A stretch of 64,000 nt of DNA, from assembly GCA_003640385.1 (NCBI GenBank), contig RCAB01000262.1:24666-88665 (forward strand), written 5' to 3'. Below, one piece after another: positions 1-15,246 of this stretch. Position numbers and translations under genes: made by a program. The stretch is from Setaria digitata (Eukaryota > Nematoda > Chromadorea > Rhabditida > Setariidae). Position 1 is the stretch's first letter. Each line of letters begins with the position of its first letter. Below the pieces are notes generated by a model. That model made no database searches, was not told the origin of the DNA, and saw nothing but the letters and a program-made list of their open reading frames with translations.

Positions 1-685
1 AGATTTCAGTTGTGGTGAGGTTGGAATAGTATGAAATTAATGCTTAAGTTCCATTTTATGCTTCATTGTTATCCAGTGCATTGCAACAGTTTGAAATTTT
101 GTCTAACATCTAAGTATTTGATTATTTTTAATTTAGGATGATGAAAATTTATATATCAGTGGAGAATATTTGACGATTCATCCATCACTTTTGTAATTCG
201 TTTTTGTTCTTTTTTTGTTGTTTTATTTTTATTTTCTTTTTAACGATCGAATAAACTTTATTGTATTTAAATCCAATATGGATAAATTTTTTCCTATAAA
301 CTTCAACAGTTTTGAAAATTTCATCGGTACAGAATTGATGATTTTTGATTTATCGTCCAGTTTTGCCACAAATTTATGAAAAATGCGCCATTATTTCCTT
401 GTCATTGCATGTCATTTCATTAGTATTTTCTGAACTTGTTGAATTTTGATAACATTAAATATCATTTATGTCTTGGGATTAAAAAACGCGATAAAACTTT
501 GAAAAGTGGCAATAAAAAAAAAGAAAAAAGGAAAGGAAAACGAAAGGAGTAAAATGGAAAGGAAAAGTATTCTCCTGCAAGTAATGAATATTGTTTAAAT
601 TAAAAAATTTCCAAATTTTTGCGCATTAACAAAAAAATATATTTTATATTGAATTGTACAGTCATTGCTTGCATAATTTAGGGTC

Positions 686-864
686 AGTTTTTGAATATTA
701 GATGATATTGCTAAGCTTATTATTTAATAATAATGGTTAATGAAAATTAAAAAACTTTAAAACGAGTACTAAATGAAACAGCGTATTGTATTCAAGATGA
801 TATTTTCGATGAAAAATTTTAAATTGTATACTAAGTTTTTGAATATTAGATGATATTGCTAAGC
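686..864 (+). repeat. 31-bp direct repeat pair
   Basis: An identical 31-base sequence (starting agtttttgaatattag and ending gctaagc) occurs at 686-716 and again at 834-864, 148 bases apart. The DNA between and around the copies is not repeated. No transposon ends or target duplications are visible. Confidence 0.85.
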
Positions 865-2515
865 ATTACAATATAAATGAAAACAAGAATTCTTTTCCAA
901 AATTTAAATGCATTGAGTATTGTTTATAACGAGGTGAAGTTCTTTATACAAAAATAATTTCAATTAAATTCAACTTATGATATCAATATGAAAATAAAGA
1001 TGGAGTAAATATTTTACTGCGATTTGTGCCTGTTGAATCTGCGTATTTATTGGTAAAGAAAAGTAAGCAAAAACAGCCCGAAATTTTCAATGAAACTTTC
1101 TTCTTCGTTGAAGATGTTTAATTCGTGAAATTGAAAATGGTTTATCTTTTTTCTCCTGGAATAAATACAAAAAAGAAAAAAATATTGTATGGAAGAAATT
1201 TGGAACGTTGTTCTATCTCAGTATTGTATACAAAACCTTTCCAAAATGATGATTTCATTAATTAATTTGGCGGTAAAACCACGCTGAAGTTTCCACGATT
1301 AACAATTTTAAGAAATTCAACAGTGTGTCATTTTAGTGAATCAGAACCTGTGATGGTAGCCATCAACATTCTAAGAATTCACTTTAATTATCACTGCTAT
1401 CAAATCAACAATATCCAAGATGATAATTTGATAATTCACCGCGATGACTTACACCTATGATCATTGTTATCTTATTAAAATAATACTTAATATGGTAACT
1501 ATCTACAACTCAATAACTCGTTTCTAATTTTCGAATATAATTAAATTCAAATCACACCAATAATTACTCATGAAAATGTGCAAACAACATAGATAAGCAG
1601 TTTCGCTCAAAATATTTCCAATTATATATTTGTTTTCATTTAATTATTAAATAATTCCATCAGATTAGCAGTCGAACTATTATCGAATTATATTAATAAA
1701 TTATAACATTCTTTAGCATCCCATGCAACTAATTACAATTTCAGCTTTTAAGTTAACTTAATTTTGAAAGTAAAATTAATTGCCATCATTTAAAGTCCTA
1801 AAAACAAACAATAGAAAAATCACGAAAAAAACAACAAATGTAGAAATAATAAAATTAAAAATAAAACTAAAGAGAAGGAAGGAAGAAAGATGTCACTTCA
1901 GATTCCCAACCATTTTTTATTTTCCCATTATTTCTCACCTCTTCTCCTCCCTTCCATTATTCTCTTAATCTTAACTTCGAATTGGCCTACGAAATGAAAT
2001 TGTCGCTTTCTCCTTCGTCCATTGTTTTTCCTTTTCATTAACTTTCTTTTTTCCGTTTTTTTTTCTTCCCTTTTTTTGAATTACAATATTAACAACAACA
2101 ACAATAACAGGAATAAAAATGAAAACAACACAATGACAATAGAAGGAATTAACTAATCCAGAATCATTAATGATATCCCCTTAAGGCATTTTGTTAACAG
2201 ACATTTCATCCTGAGTTATCTTGGCACCAAAAACATATAATCAGTTAATTTCGCAATGGTGGATAATTTAAGCAGTAAAGTTAACGCACATACTAAATTC
2301 TGATAATAGTGATAACAACGATATTGTTGATAGTTGCGATGATGATAACGGTGATAAGGTTGGAAAGGTTAAAAGCTGGATGAAAAAATGAAAGAAGAGA
2401 AGAGAAGGAGTCAACAACTGCTTGATATTCGGATGAGGAATACAGAAAAAAGTTCCTCATAAAAGAAGACAACAAGAAAATAGGATTTTCTGATAAAGTG
2501 AGTGGGGGCAAACAC

Positions 2516-2589
2516 CCACACACACACNNNNNNNNNNNNNNNNNNNNNNNNNNNNNNNNNNNCACACACACACACACACACACACACAC
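2516..2589. repeat. CA microsatellite with assembly gap
   Basis: A (CA)n tract is interrupted by 35 Ns at 2528-2562. CA repeats on both sides show that the gap is unresolved microsatellite. The N run may be only an estimate of the true length. Minus-strand open frames across it encode only Cys-Val repeats and are not genes. Confidence 0.95.
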
Positions 2590-3129
2590 GTATAAACGTG
2601 TGCACACGTACGCATAACACGTGCATGCATAAAAACATTCACTATCAGAAGGCGGTGTAAGTGAAAAAATTATGGGAAAGAAAATTGATTATTCTTTGAT
2701 CTCTTTTTTTTTTTTTTTGTTTTTCAAACTATCAAAATAACAGATCGAAACAGAGGAAGAAAAGGGATAGTGATAAAGAATTGATAGCATAAAAGTTTTT
2801 GTAAAGTTTGAAAGAAGGAAGAAGTGAAAAAGAAAAGGGAAAGAAAAAACAATCGAAATGGTGGAACTGATATGAGAAATGAACAAAATTCAGCATCTTA
2901 ATAGTGAAACAATAGTTCGTCTTTCTCTTTTTTTTCTTGTTTCCACTCAATCTATCATTATCGTTGTATATGGATGATAGAAAAGGATGGAATAGACAAA
3001 ATGACAAATGAAAAATTTTTAAATAATTGATGAAATTAAAAAAAATAAAAATAAAAAATAAAAAGAGAAATTAGGTCGGTAGAATCGTTGTATACCGGGA
3101 AGGAGGGGTTGATTATCCAGGCAGGCGGG

Positions 3130-3160
3130 CCAATATCCGTTCGATGCCAAGCCTATAAAA
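3130..3160 (+). promoter_or_regulatory. CCAAT and TATA boxes of the cuticlin gene
   Basis: A CCAAT pentamer at 3130-3134 is followed by TATAAAA at 3154-3160, within an unusually GC-rich patch (about 3080-3150) of AT-rich DNA. A start site 25-30 bases downstream of the TATA box (near 3185) would give a 5' leader of about 175 bases. No strong 3' splice site lies just before the ATG, so this gene looks promoter-driven rather than obviously trans-spliced. Confidence 0.65.
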
Positions 3161-3210
3161 AGACTTCCAAAGGATACCAGAAAGCCATATCAACTTAAGA
3201 ATCAAGAATA

Positions 3211-3272
3211 CAACAGCAGCAGCAGCAACAACAACAACAACAACAACAACAACAACTACGACTACTACTACC
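3211..3272 (+). repeat. CAG/CAA trinucleotide tract in 5' leader
   Basis: A run of CAG then CAA triplets (3211-3256) passes into CTA/ACT triplets. It lies between the TATA box and the start codon of the cuticlin gene, so it is probably transcribed as 5' UTR. It is not in frame with a start codon that I can support. Confidence 0.8.
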
Positions 3273-3361
3273 ACTGCTATTATTGTTACTATTACTGAGA
3301 ATATCGTTTACATCTTATCCCGTTTTCCATTCATACATTCTAAATTCCATTAATTTAAACA

Positions 3362-5541
3362 ATGCTCCGGTTAATAAGCATAATCCTACTATTTGCGTCG
3401 GTGAATAGCATTCCGGTTGATAATGGTGTCGAAGGTGAACCGGAAATTGAGTGTGGTCCAACATCTATTACTGTGAATTTTAATACTCGAAATCCATTTG
3501 AAGGTTGAATTACCATTATTTTTTTATTTCTGTATATATTTGTAATAGAAATGAAAATATTGTTAGACTAAAATTTTTGACACATACAATTAGCACTTCT
3601 CTTTTTCTTTTTTTTTTGGGATGTTTCATACATGAAAATGAAAAGAAAATTGAAAAATTTCTCATTATTATATTAAATTTAACTACATCATTATGCTATA
3701 TTAGGCTATCAATTATTTCAGGACACGTATACGTAAAAGGACTATACGATCAAGAAGGATGCCGTAATAATGATGGCGGTCGACAGGTAGCTGGAATTGA
3801 GCTTCCATTTGATTCGTGCAACGTTGCTCGAACACGTTCGTTAAATCCACGTGGTATCTTTGTTACAACAACCGTTGTCATTTCATTTCATCCACTCTTC
3901 GTTACCAAAGTTGATCGAGCTTATCGGGTGCAATGCTTTTACATGGAAGCTGATAAGACTGTTAGCACACAGATTGAAGTTTCCGAGATTACAACCGCAT
4001 TTGCTACGCAAATTGTACCCATGCCGGTTTGCCGATATGAGGTAATTCCATTTCTCGTATTGTTCTCTTTTTCTCCATTTCGGCAAGTATATAACAAAAT
4101 TCTGATAAATTCCATTATCTGTGAACCATTATCAATACATTTTTCCCATCAAAATCATGCTGGTAATTCATATTAGTAATATATATTAATATATATATTA
4201 TGATAAACTATATATATTATATTATAATAAACTATATATAATATATAATATATTGGAAATATATATATTTCCAAAAAAAATATTAATAATGATGTATAAA
4301 TTTTACTTTAATCACAATACCTTTCATATAACGAATTTGTTCTGTAGATTCTCGATGGCGGACCATCCGGACAACCTGTACAATTTGGTACCATTGGTCA
4401 ACAAGTTTATCATAAATGGACCTGTGATTCTGAAACGGTTGATACATTCTGTGCAGTAGTCCATTCCTGCTTTGTAGATGATGGTAACGGTGATAAAGTT
4501 GAATTACTGAATGCTGATGGTTGTGCCTTGGACAAATATCTTCTGAACAATCTAGAATATCCAACTGGTATGTGAATTTTATCAAATAAAAATTTAGTCG
4601 ATCATGAAATTTTTGCGTAGTTTTAATGGAAATAACTAAAAATACATTTTGGATTAAAGTAGCCACAACGTTAAGCATATCTCAATATTAAAGAAGAAAC
4701 AAATAAAAAAAAAAGTTAAAATTTCAGATTTAATGGCTGGACAAGAAGCACACGTATATAAATATGCTGATCGATCACAATTATTCTATCAATGCCAAAT
4801 TAGTATAACAATTAAAGAGCCAAATAGTGAATGTCCTAGACCGCAGTGTGCTGAGCCACAAGGATTTGGTGCAATAAAATCGCGGAATGGTGTTGTTGCA
4901 GCAACATCGCGACAAGCTGTTGCGTCACGACAAGCTGCTGCATTTAGGGTATTGAAAAAGCGCGACGTTCGGGATGAAAATATTGTTGACGTACGTACAG
5001 ATCTTAATGCATTGGATATTAACGAAGAGGTATGTTCCATTCCTCGTTCACTGGTATATCGCGGGAAAGACGAGAGAATGGCTGGAAGCGACATTTTAGT
5101 CTAATAATTTAAATTACATTTTGTCGAAATGAAAATTTAACACCTAATTAAAAATATTTCTCTCCTTCTTTACATAAAAAAAAAAAACAATAATAAATAA
5201 TAAGAATATATGGAAGGAAGAGAAACCTTATGCAATATTCAAGAGCTAAATTTAGATTATCATAAATGAATATTTCAATTAATAACTGTTTACTTGTTAG
5301 CTATACCAAGCTAATTTACTGTACTGATAATAACTTTCAGTTGACTTCATTACCGGATGCATTACGTCATCGATCTCCGGAACACGATTACGGTCGTCAG
5401 GTAATTGTTGCTACAATGAATCAAGGTATTTGCATGTCAATAACAGGTTTTACCTTTGCCGGTACGCTTGCATTCATCCTTTTTACAGTTGCCATAATTG
5501 TTTCTATCACATTGTTACGATCACATTCACAGAAAGCATGA
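3362..5541 (+). CDS. cut-1: cuticlin, ZP-domain cuticle protein (CUT-1 type)
   Basis: Exons 3362-3503, 3722-4041, 4348-4567, 4728-5029 and 5341-5541 join in phase with GT..AG introns to give 394 residues. Residues 1-16 form a signal peptide (hydrophobic run ending VNS). A zona pellucida domain runs from about residue 31 (IECGPTSITVNF) to about 271, with its paired cysteines and the CUT-1 hallmarks GHVYVKGLYDQEGC, VDRAYRVQCFYMEADKTV, YHKWTCDSETVDTFC and DLMAGQEAHVYKYADRSQ. A basic site, KKR at 304-306, fits the furin-type cleavage of ZP proteins. A transmembrane helix follows at about 362-387, then a 7-residue tail. Known role: CUT-1 cuticlins are secreted, released from the membrane and cross-linked into insoluble cuticle, in alae and dauer or larval stages. 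The stretch between the ZP domain and KKR is Ala/Gln/Arg-rich. A close paralogue such as cut-3 or cut-5 cannot be excluded. Confidence 0.93.

Positions 5542-5550
<9 letters not shown>

Positions 5551-5578
<28 letters not shown>
5551..5578. repeat. TA microsatellite in cuticlin 3' UTR
   Basis: A (TA)n tract begins ten bases after the cuticlin stop codon, following a short poly(A). Confidence 0.9.
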
Positions 5579-5581
<3 letters not shown>

Positions 5582-5882
5582 GTTTTCTTTTTGATAGTTA
5601 TAATGATAATATGTGATATTTGATATCATTATCACTCATATCATTTATGCTAGTCTGTTCAGTTCGAAAACTACAATGTATATCCAGGATAGTTAATCCA
5701 CGGGATCATTGTATTAGCAGTTCTTTTTCCATTTCCTTTCTTCATTTTTCTTTTTAATTTTAACTTCATTTCATTTCTTACCATAATTTCTAAATGCAGG
5801 CACAATGAGTCGTTTTCTACTTGTTTTTTTTTTCTTTTTTCTAAATTAAATAATTATATGTGTAAATTTGTTCACTGCGGTG

Positions 5883-5888
5883 AATAAA
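5883..5888 (+). terminator. poly(A) signal, cuticlin gene
   Basis: AATAAA lies 342 bases after the cuticlin stop codon. It is the first canonical signal downstream. Confidence 0.6.
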
Positions 5889-8800
5889 ATTCCTCAATTT
5901 TCCAGTCAATCTCAGAAATACACTTTGCTTTCCTTTCTGTTTTTCATTTCTTTTTTCTCATTTGTTATTTAAAAAAAAAAAAAAAAATTTCACCGTTTTC
6001 CAACTAAATAGAATAAAGCAAATAGGTAAACAAAAAAAGAAAGTAAAAAACATCAATTTTGTTTTATTTTTTCACTCTCTTATCAGTTAACAATTCTTTT
6101 ATATTTTCTCGCTGTTCCTTTTTTCACTTTTTGTTTTACTTGGCTTTTTGTTTAGTATTGTAGGCTCTATGAGCCATATATATATATACATGTAGTAATG
6201 GTATTGTTGATTAAATAGCAAATATTGATAAACAACAATATTATCACTATCATTACCATCTTTTGATATGCGTAACAAAAAAAAAAAAAAAAAACAACAA
6301 CAACAACAACAAATCAGTATCAACAACAATACAGTAAAATTAACAACGACATTCATCCTATTTTGCAGTAGTAAAATTAAGATTTTCTTCATAATGTTTA
6401 GAACCCTCGGGCTGTCAATTATTTTGCCGAAAATTAAAAAAAGAAAAAAAAAAAAAAAAGAAAAATTTAAGAAAGTTCGATGAACACTTCGTAAATTTAC
6501 AGTAATATCATAAAGAAAACTGATTTTTTTTTACACTTTACTTCAATATTTTAATTGATTTTTTTTCTCGCATTCTGCAAAAAAAAAAAGAAAGAAATTG
6601 ATTTTAAAAATTATCAGTGTTTTTATTATCATTTCTTTCATCTTCTTTCCTTATTCTGAAATTATTCAGTAATGAAATTATTCTAAAGGAATTTTTTTCA
6701 CACATTCTATCATAGCTCTATGTAATTAATTATTCATTAATACAATTTTTCATGATAAATTTCAATTTTTTCTATCTTTCTACCTGTTTTTCCGTTATTT
6801 TCACTTGCAATATTTCACATTCCTTGTCTTTCAATCCTACATTTTCTTATCAACTCGTTTTATTTTCGGATTGTTGTTATCCTTTAGATTGATAGTAAAA
6901 ATTTCTTAAAAAAATTCCTGGATCTTCTTCACTAACCATATTGTTGAAATGGTTTCACTAATCACTAATCATTAACTCTTGATTTTCATTTTTGTCATTT
7001 TATCCTGCATTATATTTAACCGGTTGTTACTATTCCTTTTCTTTTATTGTTTTTCTCATTTTTCATCTGTTTTCTATTTCCTTTTCCTGATTCCATTATG
7101 ATATTATAATCAATTCTACTGTAATTTATTTCCAAAATTTCACATCAGAAATGAAATATATAAATTCATTTTCTGAAAATACTACAGATTTGATTTAAAA
7201 CTGTTATCAGTTCTTTTCCCGCTTTTACTTGTTAATGTTATTTTTCTTAAAAAATTTTCTACTGCCTTCGGTTGATTTTCTCATTTTTAGAAGCGCTTGG
7301 AATTCCACCAAGTTGGGATTGTATTTGCCTTCAGCGAAATAAACTACATTCAAGCTGTATCTTATTTTACCATATTAATTAATGAATTAAAAAAAAAAGA
7401 GCAAAAAAACGAAAAAAAATTTCCAACAATTAATTCAAATAGACTAAACTGTGGTAAAAATTACAACAGAAACCATTCACAGTACCGGTTCCAATAAGAG
7501 AAAAAATTTTAACAATGATTTAAGTTTTTCAAAAATCTGATTGAGTTTTTCTCTCTGATAATGAATTTAAAAAAAAAGCAATGATGAAGTTTGGTGAGTG
7601 ATCAAAAAATTTTGATTATTGTAAAATTCCGACTACATTTTTCTAATTTAAATAGCAAAACCATACATATGTCAGTCAGGATTTATCAACTTTAATGGAA
7701 AATTTATCTAAAGTTCAGTCAACTTCGTTCAGCCAAAACATGTGATGGAAAAACCTTGGACATTTTTTTGGGTATTAAGAGAATTGTAAGTAAAGAAGGA
7801 AGAAAAAGAAAATATTTGACATCAAAATTAGAAATTAATCACATAACGGAAATGTCCACACAACGCACCAGACAGAGACACAAAATTCTCGCATAATTAA
7901 TTAATCACTTCCGCACTATTGACAGTATTGAGAAATTCACGATGTCGACACAAAAAACACTCACTAAAAGAGAAAGTGTTGGAGAAAATTTGAATTAAAT
8001 TAAATTTGTTTTAATTCTTGCAAGGATTTGTTACAAATTTTCATGCTTCCAAAGATGGAAAGTGGAATAGATAACAATGAAAAATAGGAAAAAAAAAAGA
8101 AAAAAAATAGTGTTTCATTGGATAACATGGGCAGAATAGAAGTTTCATGGGTTTCTATAATTATTTTATAAAAATTCTAAGTTATGGAACAAGAAATAGA
8201 ATCTTAAATATGATTTAATTTTTTAAAAATAAATTTATCAAGTAGCAAGCAACTTTCAACATGTCAATACCTAACTAATTTTGATTATTTACCAAACCAT
8301 GTAATTTGTTAATTATAATTAGTAATTCAAAAAAAAGAAAAAAAAACATGTCCCATTCACCAATTGCAATTTCTTTTTTGACAGGCATCACTCATATCTT
8401 AGTTATGCCACAAATTATCCCAACAGTTGCTGGACCATTTCGCCTAGTGTAGCACACCCTCATAATGCAAACGATTGGATCAATGATACCGGTGAGTTGA
8501 TTGTTGGAAGATTCGACGATTGCGTTGATCTGCACTTAGTAAAGCTGCGAAGATAGGCCGTCCAGGTTGCTAGGCTTTTTTGATTTATCAGCACCGTCAG
8601 ACTTTTATTGCTACCGTAAAGTTCTTATCAATGCAACAAAGCTACTGTTACTCTAAACTATCATAAGCGGTGAAAAACATTACTAATATTTCAAAATTTC
8701 TATCAGTGAAGTAAGACTTTTGTTGTACTGGAATGCTTTTTTTACTGAGCGAAGCTCTTGCCAGCATGTGTAGCCCTTCAACTATGAAACTTTCACCAAT

Positions 8801-9171
8801 ATTGCAAAAATTAAAGCCTTTATCACTATTCTGAAGCTTTTATCAGTAGCAAATAAGCGGTCCGTATAATATGAATGTTAGGAATTAATTTTACGATATG
8901 CGTAAGTCTTCTTTGTATCCTATAGCAAGCGGATAATTATAGTTTAGTAATTATATTATTTTTAGTAATAACTGCTGTATGCTTTGTCGTTTAGTTCGAA
9001 ATTTGAGAAGGAATAAGTCGCATAGATAGTTAGCTGTGAAAAAAAATTATGAACAGCTGATGAGATTGAGAAACAGATGAAGTGAAGTATCCTTATTGCA
9101 GATTGGTGTAGACTGATTACGGAGGCAAACCTATAATGTTGACGTATGAAATATCCTGTTAGTTACATTTT
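5889..9171. other. intergenic region between cuticlin and nsun-5
   Basis: AT-rich DNA rich in homopolymers, with a poly(A)/(CAA)n tract near 6278-6312. The only exon-like block I can support is at 8385-8491 (listed separately). The stretch before 9172 probably includes the nsun-5 leader; a possible trans-splice acceptor (TTGCAG) sits near 9100. Confidence 0.55.
8385..8491 (+). other. orphan exon-like block
   Basis: A 107-base block is bounded by a good acceptor (TTTTTTGACAG before 8385) and a good donor (GTGAGT from 8492). It is open in one frame (one leading base, 35 codons, one trailing base), with residues such as HSYLSYATNYPNSCW and HPHNANDWINDT. It is richer in GC than its surroundings. 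I found no partner exon with a matching phase nearby, and I do not recognise the peptide. Its phase does not fit an upstream exon of nsun-5, whose first exon already begins with a homologous methionine. It may be an exon of an unseen gene, or chance. Confidence 0.35.
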
Positions 9172-12143
<2,972 letters not shown>

Positions 12144-12468
12144 TGGTAGTTGGTTAACAAATTTTTAATTTCTTATTGTCAAGAAAATTTAAAAATTTTC
12201 TGAATCTCCGGTATTATCCTTCCTAAGTATGGGTTCAAATCATATTGATAATACGTTTTGAAGTCTTATTAAGCTTTTCTAACAAATTATATTTTCAACA
12301 GAAGATATAGGGACTTTGATAAAAATTGAAATTGTGCAATTACCTATGTCGTTGAGAATCATGATTTTCAAATCTAAATGGTTAGTTCACAGTTATTTAA
12401 GTTTGTAACTGATGAGTTTATATTGTTAATAATTTTTGTTTTTCATATTGTGTTTTCCACATTTATGA

Positions 12469-12474
12469 AATAAA
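12469..12474 (+). terminator. poly(A) signal, nsun-5
   Basis: AATAAA, 326 bases after the nsun-5 stop codon and about 235 bases before the acceptor of the next gene. Confidence 0.55.
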
Positions 12475-12701
12475 GATTCTTTTACTCTTTTCATTATAAT
12501 AACATCAACTAGTCAGAATCTATGGTTATCTGCTTTTGCTGTTTGATCACTTCTTTATACTTACATTTGCTTAAAAGTTGGTAGTTGGAATAACACCAAA
12601 ATTTTGCTTCTAGTGTTGAAGTGATGGTAGATCGATATGCAGAAAAATTTCATGATTTTCATATAATATAAATTTTCGACCTATTAAAAGGTTGATTTTT
12701 C

Positions 12702-12708
12702 TTTTTAG
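12702..12708 (+). promoter_or_regulatory. probable trans-splice acceptor of the C18orf32-like gene
   Basis: A pyrimidine-rich TTTTTAG lies 36 bases before the start codon, and no upstream coding exon reads into it. In nematodes this arrangement usually marks spliced-leader addition. It sits about 235 bases after the nsun-5 poly(A) signal, which fits a loosely spaced operon, but SL1-type addition to an independent gene would look the same. Confidence 0.5.
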
Positions 12709-12744
12709 TTGTTAGAAGTAGCAAACTTGTTATCTGGAAAGGAA

Positions 12745-13008
12745 ATGGTTTGTGTACCATGCATATTGCTGCCCATCGTTCTAGCGATATATATCAGATT
12801 TATCCAGCCGATCATATTTCGCTTATTACCAGAATCATGGAAAGCTACATTCGATGCAGTATTATATCCAACATGTCCGATTTCTGCAGCTCCTGCTGAG
12901 CATGCTACTTCCACAATTACGGACAAAGCTTCTATTGTTCATGATCAAGATGCTCAGTTGGTAAAAGATTGTAGTAGCTGTTCTGGCGATAGCAAAAAAG
13001 AGAATTAG
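12745..13008 (+). CDS. UPF0729 / C18orf32-like small ER membrane protein
   Basis: A single exon encodes 87 residues. I chose the start at MVCVPC because human C18orf32 begins MVCIPC with the same spacing of hydrophobic residues and continues with a similar block (here IYIRFIQPIIFRLLPE). The frame is open for 12 codons upstream, back to a splice acceptor, but contains no ATG. Residues 2-25 are a hydrophobic segment with conserved cysteines C3 and C6. The rest is polar. The protein ends KKEN, a dilysine KKXX signal of the type that retrieves membrane proteins to the ER; the human protein ends KKKD, which also fits. Family knowledge: the human protein is found at the ER and lipid droplets and was picked up in an NF-kB activation screen. 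Its biochemical role is not settled. No other membrane helix or domain is visible. Confidence 0.78.
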   Translation: MVCVPCILLPIVLAIYIRFIQPIIFRLLPESWKATFDAVLYPTCPISAAPAEHATSTITDKASIVHDQDAQLVKDCSSCSGDSKKEN

Positions 13009-15213
13009 AGGCTCTCATTGATTTGTGAATGTTTTCTAATCTTTGTAGTGTTTCATCTTCAAGAAAACAATATTTTACATTAATTGGACATTTGTAAAGT
13101 GGTCTCTATTTTACGAATATCTTTTGGTGAAAAGTTAACCTTTAATTTATTAATTTAAATAGAACGATATTTCCCACTCTAAAATATAAATTGAATGCAA
13201 TTCCCTGATAGGGAGTTAATAAGCTTAATATCCGTTTTATACATTACTGCTAAAAACAGTCTTTCAAAATGCAGTGATTGTTTGGATGACGTCAGGTATT
13301 AGGGGATGATATCGAAAAAGGCCGAAAAAAAAAATAAAAATGTTGTTCTGTCGGAGAATATCAGAGAAATATTTATTTCTATTATTTTACCGATAATTTT
13401 TTTTCTCAAATTTAAAAATTTCTGGTATCATCCATTGTGATATTCGCTTGTACACTTTTGCTATTTGGCGGTAGCTTATGTTGCCGAGGAAACTGTGTCC
13501 TGATGAGGTGTGGTATATTTCGTGGGTAACTGAGGTTTATCAGTATTCATGTTTTCATAAATTTTTTCGCTCTAATGCTGTGGCTACTGCCGAATCTGTG
13601 ATTGAAATAATTCTGTTCCAAGTTAGATAATCTAAATTAAATATTAAGTGAAACGATGTATGCATATTTTTGAGTTATGATTTGCAAAAAAGGGATTATT
13701 TCAAAAATAAATGGGCAGTGTTTTTTCAATATCACATGTGGATCAAGCACAATGATAGGGTTTCCCGACATTTCTTGCTCAGCATTTTCGAAAAAAAAAA
13801 GCACAAATAGTAATAAAGTCCAGATCGAATAGGGAAGAAATGCGATTGAATTTCCCGTCTCTCTCAAAATCTGAATCTTGAGCTGGAAATTTCATATAAG
13901 CGTACGACATTTAGTCGAATTAACGAGGGATTTTGCTTTTATGTCCAATGGATTTAATTTCCTCTTTTTTAAAAATTAATGCCAAAATTTCTATATTTTG
14001 AAAGTTCAGTTTAGAATTTTCTTCATTTCTTTCTTTTGTCCTTTTTTTTGCTATTGAAAGCAGCAAAATGTAAGAGGAAAAAGAAGCCAGTGATTGATGA
14101 TAGTTTTAGAAGAGATTTTTCCGTTCTGTTTCGCAACTCATGCAAACAACGAAGAAAGAAATGATGGGAATTCCTAAAATTTTGTTTTGTTGCTAATTTT
14201 TCTCAGTTCAGCTCTTTCTTCATTTTACTTTAATTAATAGCATGCATATATAGTTTGAGAAATGGTAATTTCGCGCAATACTTTAAGCTAATTCAATAAC
14301 TTCTTTTCCACTTCTTTCTTTTCGTTGTATGTATGTGCGTGTTGTTTTGCGTGGAATAAATTTGCTAAAAAAGAATTTTATTTTAATATGTAAAATATCA
14401 GTTAAAATATGTTTTCCAACTTCTTGCCGTTTCCCTTTTTACTATTTTCATTTCGTTTCTTTCCTACCAAATATTGTTGTTAATTATTATTTCACCATCT
14501 TCTGCTCTTTCCTTTCTTGATCAATTTTCAAATTTTATAGCACATTTCGCTCAACTCTCTCGCTAGAAAAAAAAAAAAATGTTAGGATCAGAAGGATCAG
14601 ATGATGATGATAAAAGTAATAAATTGTAATAAACAAATTATCGGAAAAATTCTTAGGAAATGTATCGCTATCCTTTCTATTGTTCACCACAATTATTACA
14701 GGTAAAATTTAGAAATAATTTTAATAATTCCAAATGATACAAGATGAAATATTATTTCGTTTCATACTTATTCCTGAGTAATTTCGAATACAGACGGTAA
14801 TGTCTTCTTTTTTCCAGGTTTCTCGAAGTTTTAAAATTTTGCTATGCTTCCTTTATTTACTGTTCCCAGTACAGTTAAAATGTAATAAATGAAATTTATT
14901 TCAAGAGCCATCAGACAAAAATATAATTCTTGTTTACTTCCGGAATGCCCACTGAAGCAGAGATGCAATAATTTTTTTTTTTTTTTTAATTGAAACACAA
15001 TTAATTTTATCTTCCGATCAAAAGTTCTTACCATTATCTCCATTTCCTTTTTTTTTTTTGCTCGGTTTGAACCACATTTTTCAATTTTCAAAATAAGAAA
15101 CTGCGCTAATATTCATTTTTTTTTCTTTTTCAAATTAAAAAACTATTAATGGTTGCCTTTAATCTTTTTTAATAAGATGATAGTTATCAATAAACATAAA
15201 ATCAATCTGGATA

Positions 15214-15215
15214 AT

Positions 15216-15244
<29 letters not shown>
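15214..15244. repeat. AAAT microsatellite
   Basis: Tandem AAAT units in intergenic DNA. Confidence 0.85.

Positions 15245-15246
<2 letters not shown>

Larger units (their letters stand above)
1..3100. other. upstream non-coding region
   Basis: AT-rich DNA with no convincing exon on either strand. Open frames here come from poly(T), poly(A) or CA repeats. It holds a 31-bp direct repeat (686-716 and 834-864), a CA microsatellite broken by a run of Ns (2516-2589) and many homopolymer runs. The last few hundred bases may carry distal regulatory elements of the cuticlin gene, but I can name none. Confidence 0.6.

Noticed and set aside
2293..2642. Minus-strand open frames across the CA repeat
   Set aside because: They are translations of a microsatellite and an N gap, with no gene-like composition.
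7297..7497. Open frame after an acceptor-like site
   Set aside because: It ends in Lys/Asn-rich low-complexity sequence, no frame stands out, and its phase does not match the block at 8385.
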